In this document: positions 1 through 7,800 of the stretch, piece by piece
Layout of the letters: each line of letters opens with the position of its first letter
Position numbering within the stretch: position 1 is the first letter of the stretch
Source of the DNA: Gammaproteobacteria bacterium
GTDB taxonomy: Bacteria; Pseudomonadota; Gammaproteobacteria; Nitrosococcales; Methylophagaceae
Assembly (NCBI GenBank): GCA_003645385.1
Contig: QNEY01000013.1
Span: forward strand, 1-15,896
DNA length: 15,896 bases
Reading direction: 5' to 3'
The notes under the pieces: model-generated
What the model saw: the letters and a program-made list of their open reading frames with translations, nothing else
What the model was told of the DNA's origin: nothing
Database searches by the model: none
Position numbers and translations under genes: made by a program

Positions 1-821
1 AAATTAAAGCAATGGCAGGAAGTGGTGGGATGTGTCTGCAAAACACAGCAAGAGGCAAAGGAAGACCTTGTTTAGCCAAAGGAGTATTTGCCCTAAACGC
101 TGGTGACATTCTTGTTTGCATTGTAGGACAAGATGGCGATGTTGATGCTACTACAAACACAAGCCCTATGTCTGCTGGTGGTGGTGGTATGTCTGCTGTC
201 TTTTTGAATGATGTGCCTCTTTTGATTTCTGGTGCTGGCTCTGGTGCAGCCTATTACTATCATGGGACTGCCGATGGTGTTCAACATGGTAATATAACTT
301 CTGATGGTAGGGAAGGTAGAGTAGCAACAGGATCAAGTGCTGGTGGTGCCATGGGCGAACCTGGAGGAGCAAACAATGCTGGCTCTGGTGCAGGTTGGAA
401 CGCTGATGGTCATGGGAGTATAGAAGGTCCATCGTATAGCATTGGCTCTGGTTCTTATTTCACTGGCATGACAGGCGGTATTAATAATTATCAAGATCAA
501 GGTCATGGTGGTTTTGGTGGCGGTGGTGCTGGATGTGCTGCTGCATCTTATTGTGGAGGCGGTGCTGGTGCTGGTGCTGGAGGAGGGGGCGGTGGTACAA
601 ACTCAGGCAGCAATGCTTATGTTGGTGGTGGAGGAGGTACTTATGTTTCTCCCATAGCAACCGACCCATTCATTAATAGAACCTCAGATAATGAGGATAA
701 CCAATACATAGAAATAACTCGCATGGATGAGGGGGATAATTCTCCTGGATTTTTAGGTGGTGAAGAAGTAAAAGTCGACAGTAGATTAATTATTCCAGTA
801 AGAAAAACAGTGAGGCTATAA
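1..821 (+). CDS. Glycine-rich phage adhesin / tail-tip protein, 5'-truncated by the window edge
   Basis: The reading frame is open to the left edge (codons I-K-A precede the first ATG at 12) and no SD lies before that ATG, so the true start is probably outside the window. The visible 272 or so residues are dominated by Gly, Ser and Ala runs, notably GGGG clusters near residues 55-60, 170-200 and 205-211 counted from the ATG. The opening pattern (KAMAGSGG, then FALNAGDILVCIVGQDG) matches the ALK-type glycine-rich domain found in many phage fibre tips and in T4 gp38-like adhesins, which form polyglycine-II sandwiches that bind receptors. This domain normally begins with a GAGGG strand, which is where the window cuts it, supporting truncation. 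The last 60 residues are not glycine-rich. A receptor-binding role is inferred from composition and from neighbouring fibre genes. TAA at 819-821 is followed one base later by the next ATG. Confidence 0.8.
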   Translation, partial: IKAMAGSGGMCLQNTARGKGRPCLAKGVFALNAGDILVCIVGQDGDVDATTNTSPMSAGGGGMSAVFLNDVPLLISGAGSGAAYYYHGTADGVQHGNITSDGREGRVATGSSAGGAMGEPGGANNAGSGAGWNADGHGSIEGPSYSIGSGSYFTGMTGGINNYQDQGHGGFGGGGAGCAAASYCGGGAGAGAGGGGGGTNSGSNAYVGGGGGTYVSPIATDPFINRTSDNEDNQYIEITRMDEGDNSPGFLGGEEVKVDSRLIIPVRKTVRL

Positions 822-822
822 A

Positions 823-1053
823 ATGGCAAATCCATTAGTTGACTTGCAGAAGTTAGTAGGTGCAGAAACAAAGAAGTCTTTCACCGCAACTGTGGTCACC
901 GTACTTGGTCAGAAAGTGAAAGTGAGGCTCAGTACAGGCAACACCATGATTGTATGGGGCAGTGCAGATTTGAATGATACAGTGATGATAGTTGGAAAAC
1001 AAATAATTGCAGTTGTAGGACAAGAAGATAGACCCACAGTTTTTATAAACTAG
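823..1053 (+). CDS. Small beta-rich phage protein of unknown function
   Basis: A 76-residue protein starting one base after the upstream stop, so probably translationally coupled; only a weak purine run (GTGAGG) precedes it. After a short N-terminal helix (LVDLQKLVGAET) the sequence alternates hydrophobic and polar residues (FTATVVTVLGQKVKVRL, TMIVWGSA, DTVMIVGKQIIAVVG), as expected of a compact beta-barrel such as an OB-like or SH3-like fold. There are no cysteines, signal peptide or catalytic motif. Its place between the glycine-rich adhesin and a peptidoglycan peptidase suggests a small tail-tip or baseplate connector. That is inference from position; I do not recognise the family. Confidence 0.75.
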   Translation: MANPLVDLQKLVGAETKKSFTATVVTVLGQKVKVRLSTGNTMIVWGSADLNDTVMIVGKQIIAVVGQEDRPTVFIN

Positions 1054-1068
1054 AAGGAGAAATAAAGT

Positions 1069-1509
1069 ATGAAGATCGAAAGAGTAACAGATATGTGCCA
1101 CCCCCTCATGGTTGATTGCATTGAAAGAATAAACAATAAGGTCATAAATGCTCATAATGCCCCTATGCGGCTCTTTGAGTCAGGGCGTACCCATGACAGG
1201 CATAGTATGTTAATTCAACGTGGTAAGACCAAGGACGTAGTCTCACGACATCTTTTCAACATTAAAAATGACCCACCATTGTTTTGCACCGCAGTTGATT
1301 ACGTTTATTACGATAAAAAGTGGTCATGGAATTTGCGTGACAGCACTATACAATCATGGTTTATATTGTTTGGCAACCTTGTGCTTGATGAGTGCCCCGA
1401 ACTTGAGTGGGGTGGACAAAACAGGAAGTCAACAAACTACTGTCATTTTCAATTAAGACGTGCTATACTTGTTGATAATTTAGATAAGTATCCGTGTGTT
1501 GCCCCATAA
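1069..1509 (+). CDS. M15C-type (VanY / L-alanyl-D-glutamate) metallopeptidase-like murein hydrolase with altered active site
   Basis: A 146-residue protein with a strong SD (AAGGAG at 1055-1060). It follows the order of T5-type phage endopeptidases: a strand and arginine block (PMRLFESGRTHDRHSMLIQ, residues 31-50), the first zinc-ligand region S-R-H (H61), a second ligand region AVDYV (D77), the signature LEWGG (112-116) and a terminal CHFQL (H126). Known M15C enzymes cut the L-Ala-D-Glu bond of the peptidoglycan stem peptide using His, Asp and His as Zn ligands and an Asp or Glu as catalytic base. Two things are odd. The usual H-x6-D spacing is H-x15-D here, because of a roughly 9-residue insert (NIKNDPPLF). 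The acidic residue three before the last His is Asn123. The protein may be a divergent enzyme, a weak one, or a wall-binding relic. Placement among tail genes favours a virion-associated role at infection rather than the main endolysin, which is better represented by the gene at 13912. Confidence 0.75.
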   Translation: MKIERVTDMCHPLMVDCIERINNKVINAHNAPMRLFESGRTHDRHSMLIQRGKTKDVVSRHLFNIKNDPPLFCTAVDYVYYDKKWSWNLRDSTIQSWFILFGNLVLDECPELEWGGQNRKSTNYCHFQLRRAILVDNLDKYPCVAP

Positions 1510-1521
1510 TAGGAGAGAACT

Positions 1522-1902
1522 ATGGCTACTAAAGCCCCAGGAATAAAAAATTTTTACAGAGGTGACACACGTAAATATCTGGTCACAATCAGAGATAAGG
1601 AAACGGGTGACCCTGTTTCAGTCGATGGTGGTGTCCTGACAGTTACGTTCAAGGCAAGTAAATCAGATCTTGACGCAAATGCGGCACTACAGGTTATTGT
1701 AAATGCTGTTGAAGCTGACCCTGCCAATCCTACTGGTGAAATTCGCATTGTTCTGACAAGCACTGATACTGATATAGAGCCAGGAAACTATTTCTATGAT
1801 TTCCAATTTGTATCAACCATCGATGAAGTAACAACAATCTTGCCTCAAGAGAACCAAGAGGATAAGGTAAAGATCTTAGAAGATGTGACAAGGACTTCCT
1901 AA
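1522..1902 (+). CDS. BppU-type baseplate upper protein, N-terminal Ig-like domain
   Basis: A 126-residue protein with SD AGGAG about 7 bases before the ATG. It has the hallmark order of the small Ig-like domain found at the N-terminus of lactococcal phage BppU and as stand-alone proteins in many tailed phages: NFYRGDTRKYLVTIRDKETG at residues 10-29, then VLTVTFKASKSDLDA, then the EPGNYFYDFQF strand pair near residues 87-97, and a closing KVKILEDVTRTS. The family attaches receptor-binding proteins to the baseplate periphery. The protein is only this domain, with no added receptor-binding region, so it is likely an adaptor between baseplate and the fibre proteins encoded downstream. Assignment rests on motif order and context and is fairly secure at the level of the domain. 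Confidence 0.8.
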   Translation: MATKAPGIKNFYRGDTRKYLVTIRDKETGDPVSVDGGVLTVTFKASKSDLDANAALQVIVNAVEADPANPTGEIRIVLTSTDTDIEPGNYFYDFQFVSTIDEVTTILPQENQEDKVKILEDVTRTS

Positions 1903-1903
1903 A

Positions 1904-2494
1904 ATGTCTAGCGGCGATATCATACATGCATACCTAGTTGAGGAAATAATCTATGCTGATATTGTTGAAGAGGCTATAGATGTTTCTATACTAGAGGAGA
2001 CTATTGCGGTTGAATTAGTCGAGGAGACCATCTTAGTTGATATGTCTCCTGAGATTATCGAAGCCAGTATTGTTGAAGAAACAATAATTGTAGAAGTTGA
2101 ATCTTTTTGCAACCCCTGTGGCGACCCCACACCACAGCCCCCTTCTGATAACTTTTTAATATTTGATAGCGATGGTTCTTTGACGGTAGGTGATTTGATT
2201 TATCAGTCATTGACATTGGATAAGTACGCAATTAAAGTTATTGACAATCTATCTGAAGGACCAGTACTGGGAAGGGTGTTAGAATTACTAACTGGTACAG
2301 AAGTTAAAGTACTACCAATCGGAGAAATAACTGTTGATGCTATTTTACTGAAAGGTAAGAATGTATTCATCAGTGCTGTTGGGGAGTTCACCTCAACCGT
2401 ACCATTAACGGGTTACGTACAATTCTTAGGGGTAGCATTGACCCCAAATTCATTGTACTTAGATCCAGAATTGAGAAGAATAAAGAGGGCATAA
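1904..2494 (+). CDS. Tail-associated protein: six 9-residue repeats plus fibre-type C-terminal domain
   Basis: A 196-residue protein starting one base after the upstream stop; an AAGGA about 10 bases before the ATG can serve as SD. Residues 11-64 are six exact 9-residue repeats of consensus [I/L]-[V/L]-E-E-x-I-x-x-[D/E/S], with one degenerate unit (MSPEIIEAS). Alternation suggests beta-strands stacked in a solenoid. A Cys/Pro-rich linker (FCNPCGDPTPQPP, 68-80) follows. Residues 83-196 form a second domain that resembles the C-terminus of the fibre encoded at 2945: G-D-L-[I/L]-Y-x-S near the start, a V-x-V-L strand, then a Tyr-Val-x-x-Leu-Gly near the end and a basic final strand. The protein is probably a tail-tip or fibre component. 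Its stop overlaps the next start (TAATG). I do not recognise a named family for the repeat. Confidence 0.75.
   Translation: MSSGDIIHAYLVEEIIYADIVEEAIDVSILEETIAVELVEETILVDMSPEIIEASIVEETIIVEVESFCNPCGDPTPQPPSDNFLIFDSDGSLTVGDLIYQSLTLDKYAIKVIDNLSEGPVLGRVLELLTGTEVKVLPIGEITVDAILLKGKNVFISAVGEFTSTVPLTGYVQFLGVALTPNSLYLDPELRRIKRA
1934..2095 (+). repeat. Six tandem 27-base (9-codon) units in the repeat protein
   Basis: The units run uninterrupted at codons 11-19, 20-28, 29-37, 38-46, 47-55 and 56-64 of the gene at 1904. The protein pattern is kept (hydrophobic pair, Glu-Glu, x, Ile) while the codons vary freely (GAA/GAG, ATT/ATA/CTA/TTA), so the repeats are old and maintained at the protein level rather than being recent DNA duplications. 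This contrasts with the near-identical collagen repeats at 5083-5163. Confidence 0.85.
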
Positions 2495-2856
2495 TGAGTG
2501 ATGAGGTAGAAGTAGAAGTAGTTGATGAATCTAATAAGGTGTTCCTTACTCCTGAAGAACTGTATAAGGTGAATCTAAATACGGAACAGTTCATTGTATA
2601 TGAACGAGACAAGAAGATCATTGAATTACGTTTGGAATTAATTAGGGCACAAACAGAACTTGCCAAAGCACAAGTTGTTATCCTTTCTAAGGATGAAACA
2701 ATCCTCAAAATGCAAGCTGTACGTGCCCATGAGCAACATGCAGTATTTAACGATAAGTCAAAGCAATACATGAAAGGCGTAGCAGTCGATCATGGTTTGC
2801 CAGAAGATAGCAAATGGGGCTATAACCCTGAAACTGGTGAGATTGTTTTAGAATAG
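2494..2856 (+). CDS. Small coiled-coil phage tail-region protein
   Basis: A 120-residue protein whose ATG overlaps the upstream stop as TAATG, indicating coupled translation. The N-terminus is acidic (DEVEVEVVDES). Residues 30-80 form a long helix rich in Leu, Glu, Lys and Ala (ELRLELIRAQTELAKAQVVI) that probably makes a coiled coil, and the protein ends with DHGLPEDSKWGYNPETGEIV, a tail type (W-x-Y/F-N-P-x-T-G-E-I) that recurs in short coiled-coil proteins next to tail genes of many phages. There is no signal peptide or membrane helix. It may be a structural adaptor or an assembly helper for the fibre genes that follow; the exact job is unknown. Confidence 0.75.
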   Translation: MSDEVEVEVVDESNKVFLTPEELYKVNLNTEQFIVYERDKKIIELRLELIRAQTELAKAQVVILSKDETILKMQAVRAHEQHAVFNDKSKQYMKGVAVDHGLPEDSKWGYNPETGEIVLE

Positions 2857-2895
2857 CTGCACGCAAATGGAGGGGCATGGCAATCAGCACTGGGA

Positions 2896-2914
2896 GTGTG
2901 ATTGAACATCACAC
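2896..2914 (+). promoter_or_regulatory. Perfect 7-bp hairpin upstream of the fibre gene
   Basis: GTGTGAT, a five-base loop TGAAC, then ATCACAC, in the 88-base gap before the fibre gene at 2945. No T-run follows, so it is not a typical intrinsic terminator. It could be an RNA-processing or stabilising stem, or an operator-like dyad. The rest of the gap holds the SD (CGGAG, 2931-2935) and otherwise nothing I can assign. Confidence 0.45.
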
Positions 2915-2944
2915 ATAATTTATCTTAAAACGGAGATTTTTCTA

Positions 2945-4315
2945 ATGGCACGTAAATTTATTTATGTAAATGCCGATGGTGATTATCAAGAAACTCCTGG
3001 GGCGTATGAACAATCTGACTTCATTGCTGTTTCTGCTGGTGTAGCAGACGCAGGTAAGCCTATTGTTCTTGACGCTGCTGGTTTGATTGATGGTTCCATG
3101 ATTGATGAAACAGACATTCATCACGGCGACCTTGATGGTCTCGGAGACGATGACCATACTCAATACATCCTTGCTGATGGTACCAGAGCATTTTCTGGTA
3201 ATCAAGCACTGGGTGGTAACCTTTTAACTGGTGTACAGGATCCTGTCAATGCTCAGGACGCAGCCACCAAAGCATACGTTGACCTAATTGCTCAAGGTTT
3301 GAAACCAAAAGCAAACGTAGAAGTTGCCACTACTGGCAATATTACTTTGGCCTCTGCACCTTCAGCAATTGATGGGTATAGCCTTACCGCAGGTGATCGT
3401 GTACTCGTACACAATCAAACAGATGACACTGAAAACGGGGTTTACGTTTTCAATGGTGCTGGTTCTGCCATGACACGGGCTGATGACTGGGATTGTTCTG
3501 TACCTGATGGTGAGTTTTACAATGGTACATACACCCCTCGTGTTTTGAATGGTGCCACTTACCAAGATTACAGTGTAGTTGTTGTAAGTACTGGTTCTGG
3601 TACAGGGGGTTCCCATGTTTGTGGGACTGATTCTGTAAACTTTACTTCACTATCTTCTCCATCAGCTTACTCTGGCGATGTAGGTATTACACTTGATCAT
3701 GGTGCAAATACTATTGCTGTTGACATAGCTGACACAGGGTCTGGTCTTGCATTTGGTGGTGTATCCAGTGATGAGTTGACTATAAATTGGTGTAGCAGCT
3801 TTACCATAAATTCACCAGAGCCTGGATCTGTTATAGCAGCCACCGACCTGTGTACCACTGCATTGTACCTCGGTGCTTCTATTGTAGGTATACATGATAC
3901 CGCAGATAACTTTGCGGCTAACAATGTTGAGGATGCTCTGGCTGAACTTGCTGGTGCCCCACCACCTGATTTCAACACATTCTCTGCTGGAGAAGCAATT
4001 TCCAAAGGTGATCTGTTGTACATGTCTGGTGTTGATACTGTTTCCATCTTACCCATTGGCAATAATTATTATGCTGTTGGTGTAGCTGGTGCAGATGCAT
4101 TGCTTGCGGCTGATGTTCCAGTACTTAAAGATGATACCTTAATTACAGGTATCCTCACTGGTGCTACCGCTGGTAATAAGTACTATTGGAATGGAACTGA
4201 CTGGACTACCAGTATTCCTTCTGGTGGCGGTGCTTACGTATGGCGTCTTGGTTGTGCGGTGAACTCAACAGATGGTATCGTTGAGACCGAATTTATCAAG
4301 CGTAACAGTGCGTAA
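2945..4315 (+). CDS. Tail fibre protein (456 residues)
   Basis: The gene has SD CGGAG about 9 bases before the ATG. The protein carries well-known phage fibre modules. Residues 59-74 read HHGDLDGLGDDDHTQY, the trimeric-fibre turn seen in many tail fibres. This is followed by LADGTRAFSG and then DPVNAQDAATKAYVD (99-113), the classic fibre heptad-like linker. After QGLKPKANVEVATTGNITL comes a beta domain with GDRVLVHNQTDDTENGVYVF (residues 150-169), again typical. A threonine/serine-rich beta region follows. Residues from about 341 form a terminal domain (ISKGDLLYMSG to EFIKRNSA) resembling that of the protein encoded at 1904. The likely role is a trimeric side or tip fibre that contacts the host surface. 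The tip domain, which sets specificity, cannot be matched to a known receptor from sequence alone. Confidence 0.88.
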   Translation: MARKFIYVNADGDYQETPGAYEQSDFIAVSAGVADAGKPIVLDAAGLIDGSMIDETDIHHGDLDGLGDDDHTQYILADGTRAFSGNQALGGNLLTGVQDPVNAQDAATKAYVDLIAQGLKPKANVEVATTGNITLASAPSAIDGYSLTAGDRVLVHNQTDDTENGVYVFNGAGSAMTRADDWDCSVPDGEFYNGTYTPRVLNGATYQDYSVVVVSTGSGTGGSHVCGTDSVNFTSLSSPSAYSGDVGITLDHGANTIAVDIADTGSGLAFGGVSSDELTINWCSSFTINSPEPGSVIAATDLCTTALYLGASIVGIHDTADNFAANNVEDALAELAGAPPPDFNTFSAGEAISKGDLLYMSGVDTVSILPIGNNYYAVGVAGADALLAADVPVLKDDTLITGILTGATAGNKYYWNGTDWTTSIPSGGGAYVWRLGCAVNSTDGIVETEFIKRNSA

Positions 4316-4326
4316 TTAACTTTTGC

Positions 4327-4356
4327 ATGTGTTGGGGTGTAAAAGCCCCAACACAT
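4327..4356 (+). promoter_or_regulatory. Perfect 11-bp hairpin between two fibre genes
   Basis: ATGTGTTGGGG (4327-4337), loop TGTAAAAG, CCCCAACACAT (4346-4356), fully complementary. It begins 12 bases after the fibre stop and ends 25 bases before the next ATG. Neither strand has a T-run beside it, so it is not a standard Rho-independent terminator; a partial terminator, mRNA-end stabiliser or processing site is possible. Confidence 0.6.
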
Positions 4357-4381
4357 CACACAGGGGCAAATAGGAGCTCTC

Positions 4382-4840
4382 ATGGCAACAAGGGTAAAAG
4401 CATTAGTAGCTGAACGCAACGGCATTGAACTTGAATACCGTGAGGAGATAAATCCTTTTGGTGATTTGTTGCAGGCGTTTGGTATGCTTTGCAATGATGA
4501 GATTACGGTTGCTGGTGGTAATACTGACCCTTCACTTGGGGTGGGCTTTGAAGCTGCTGTAGGATCTGTGTACTTTTGCAGTAATGGAAACATATATAAA
4601 AAGACAGGTATAGCTGACACTGACTGGACTATTTTTTCAGGTGGCAGTGGCGGTGCAATTTACATGAAGGACATTCTGGATGTGGACAATGCCCTCGACC
4701 CAGATAACGAACAAGTATTAATGTTTGATACCGCAACAGAAAAATGGTATGCTAAAACAATTTGCCAAGAAAGTGAAGATTACGGTTTAATAACAGTACC
4801 CGTTGATTGCGGGAATTCCGACTGGGGGAGTGTAGCGTAA
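4382..4840 (+). CDS. Fibre-associated / tail-tip protein (152 residues)
   Basis: The gene has SD TAGGAG about 7 bases before the ATG. The protein is built from short motifs common in phage fibre proteins. EYREEINPFGDLLQAFGML (residues 18-36) comes first. A GSVYFCSNGNIYKKTGIADTDWT block (61-83) then reads like the 'G-x-[I/V]-Y-F-x-x-x-G-x-[I/L]-[Y/F]-x-K-T-G-x-x-D-T-D-W' label segment used in many phage fibres. Next is KDILDVDNALDPDNEQVLMFD with KWYAKTI (96-126), a fibre linker in which a D-V-D strand precedes a 'leucine-x-[Y/F]-D-x-x-T-x-x-K-W' hairpin. It probably binds or extends the long fibre encoded next, with which it shares a TAATG overlap. A role as fibre subunit is inferred; no catalytic motif is seen. 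Confidence 0.78.
   Translation: MATRVKALVAERNGIELEYREEINPFGDLLQAFGMLCNDEITVAGGNTDPSLGVGFEAAVGSVYFCSNGNIYKKTGIADTDWTIFSGGSGGAIYMKDILDVDNALDPDNEQVLMFDTATEKWYAKTICQESEDYGLITVPVDCGNSDWGSVA
4827..4830 (+). promoter_or_regulatory. SD that fixes the start of the giant fibre gene
   Basis: GGAG lies nine bases before the ATG at 4840. An in-frame TTG at 4807 would add 11 residues, but it lacks such a site and lies inside the upstream gene, so 4840 is preferred. Confidence 0.7.
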
Positions 4841-7800
4841 TGTCTAAAGAAGTCAAACGCAGAAGAGGTACTCAGGTTGAGCACGACGCTTTTGTTGGTG
4901 CAGAAGGTGAGATAACTGTTGTTACAGATGATCACACTTTACGTGTTCATGATGGTACGACTCCAGGTGGACATGCAGCAGTTGGACCTGAAGGACCACA
5001 AGGTATCCCAGGAAATGATGGTGCTGACGGTGCTGACGGTGCCCAAGGTATTCCTGGAAATGATGGGGTAGATGGAAATGATGGTGCCCAAGGTATTCCA
5101 GGGAACGACGGTGCCCAAGGTATTCCAGGAAATGATGGTGCCCAAGGTATCCCAGGAAATGATGGTGCTGACGGACAAGGTTTGCCTACTGGCGGTACCA
5201 CTGGGCAGGTAGCCAAAAAACAATCCAACGCTGACTTCGACATTGCATGGGAAGATGAATCTGGGGGTACAACAGCCCACAATAGCACAACTGAAAGGGA
5301 CGCTGACGATGCCCACCCTTTGACTTCCATCACAGATTTGCCTGAGACACTACATACCAAACGTGATAAAATGTGTGGTATTTCTCACAGACCACATTCC
5401 GAAATCATATATGAGGAAGCAACAAAAACGCTTACTCTACAGCCAGCTTCGGGAACAACTGAATTTAGTATTTGGTCATTAAACAAGGAGTTCATTGTAA
5501 CTGATTCAGCACCATTATCTATTGTTTTGCCCACAACTGACCCAAGGATAATGGTTTGCATGGACGGTAATGGCGATTTAATCACTACAGCAAATATTAC
5601 CCCAGATTCTTTTGAATCAAATCATTATGCCATTATAGCTTATATTGCTTGTATCCCATCTTTAAATGAAGTGTTCTCTGTTCAAGATATGCGATTCGAT
5701 GTAGGCATGAACGCTGCCACTAGAAATTCCCTTGTGATGATGTTTGGTACTAAGTACAAAGAGGGATTGGCTTTATCTGACTTCACTATCAATGGTAGCG
5801 GTGATGTCCCTGAGGATGCACAATTCAGTGTTGAGGAGGGTAATGTATGGATGGCTGATTTTTCAACTCACTGTCCAGAGTATGCTTTCCCAGCTAATCT
5901 ACCAATAGCTTATAAAATTGGACAGGAGTGGAGAACTAAAGAACCTGATGCGTTTTCGATGGTGTATGAAGGATCTGTTGGCGGCGATTATACTGGCACT
6001 CGTGTGCCATATAATCATATTGATCCACTTACTGGTGATGGTTCTCTTGTTGAATCACCAAACAATGATTTTGTGTTAGTGCATGTCTTTGTAGGACAAG
6101 GAGCCGTAGATAAATGCTTCGGTGTTCAGGGACAATTCAGTTATACCAATGCTACTAATGCTAGAAATGGAGCATTGGATGAATTAACCAGAATGATTCT
6201 TTCAGCTTTCATGTCCAAGTTTTTTACACCAATCGGTACAATTATAATTCAAACTGGTAATGGTAGAAGTAATGTACCCCATGCAGAAATTGTATCCACA
6301 GATCAAGGTGACAACTATGTAGACTTTCGATTATTCAATGCGATGATCGGGTCTGGTTCCTCTGGGTATGTAGAAGCCCCTGTTGATGGTTCGTTCTATG
6401 GTCGTGTTGATGGGCAGTGGAGTAAAGGGTACACACAACTTGAAATAGATGCTCTGCTTTCTTTAAAGATGAATTGGAGAAATGAATGGTTAGATGGAAC
6501 CTATGAAGCCAACGATGTTGTTCGTGACGGTAACTGGACAATGGTTGCTAATGCACAAACAATAGATAAGCCAGCCCCGACTGAAGTTGGTATTCCTCAG
6601 TATGGATATGAAGGTACTGATGCAGTAGTAAATAGTACGACAGCAAAACAGATCATTTACGGAAACCGTTATATGTCGTCTGGCTTATATCAGTTGATGG
6701 GATGGAGACTGCTCACATCTATTGGTCGTGTGTACGATGTATACTTGGTGAAAGATCCTACTGGCACAAAGATAGTGGAAATGATTGGCAGCTTTACCGC
6801 TATTGCTGATGGATGGCATGAAGTCAGTATTGCTCCTATGTTTATTAAAGAGGGAACAGTATTTGATATAACTGTTGTCATTAGAGAAGAAGCACCTGTA
6901 GCATCTTCTTGGACAGGCGACTGGGATTACACCACACCAAACAATACAGGAACTCCCAATAATGGAGAGATCATTCATGCAAATAGGGATGATAACTTTC
7001 TTCGTATCAGTGTACAGGATAATGGTGGCACCGACAGAGTAGCTGAATTACTTGCTTTAGGAATTGGCGATACTATTTCCGCTGGTGTTATCACTTGGAC
7101 AATTCAGTCATCTTCTGACGAAGGTACTTACATAGAATTTGAAATAACTCCAACCATTCAAAGCTCTGATGGTGTCAAGACATTCACTTTCAGTACCATT
7201 ACTGCAATAGCATTAGAATATGCTTCTGAAACGGACTATTGGGAATTGATTGCTGGTGCTTCTGGTTTATTTATTGCTGATGGAGACTATGATGATATAG
7301 TTCCAAACGATAATGCTTATGGCATTGATATTTTTTTCCAAGAAATGAGTATGTCAGATGATTGGGATATACTGGCTTTCTCTGGTGGTGTATCTGCTAC
7401 TGGTGCTGATGATGGGAAAGATCAATACCGTGAGCCTATGGATACTGGTCTGTATGAGGGCGGTACATTCAGTAAAGGTACAGGTGATCTCGATCTTGAT
7501 ATACTGAGTGGTCATGGCGTAATCATTGATGCAATCACGAACCCTTATGATATAGGCATTACTGATGTTGAATGGGTAGATCAAACCATTGTAGTAACCC
7601 CTGTTGCAATGGATACCCTTGAAATTCACAATGTATATGTTGATATCACAGGGACACCGTTCACAGTTGCTTTGCAGAATGATGATCGTGATGTGGTTGA
7701 AAATATCAGACTTGGTTGGATTGAAGTTCAGAATGGTGTAATACTTGGAGCAATAGTTGCTCCTCATGTCATTGGACAGACAAGTGTAAACCTCGCTGAT

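Noticed and set aside
166..669. His-rich minus-strand frames within the glycine-rich gene
   Set aside because: They are complements of GGT/GGC glycine codons and have no SD or context.
853..1155. Minus-strand frame of 100 codons opposite the small beta protein
   Set aside because: It spans the end of one good plus-strand gene and the start of another, including their SD, and has no recognisable sequence features.
2877..2918. 13-codon frame (M-A-I-S-T-G-S-V-I-E-H-H-T) after GGAGG in the gap before the fibre
   Set aside because: SD spacing of three bases is too short, and its end lies in the hairpin; there is no sign of a leader-peptide control region.
2902..2930. TTGAAC ... CTTAAA as a possible sigma-70 promoter before the fibre gene
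   Set aside because: The -10-like hexamer matches at about three of six positions and the -35 overlaps the hairpin, so it is not better than chance in AT-rich DNA.
4807..4839. TTG start for the giant fibre, 11 codons upstream of ATG 4840
   Set aside because: It has no good SD, overlaps the preceding gene, and the TAATG overlap at 4838-4842 with GGAG nine bases before is the pattern used elsewhere in the window.
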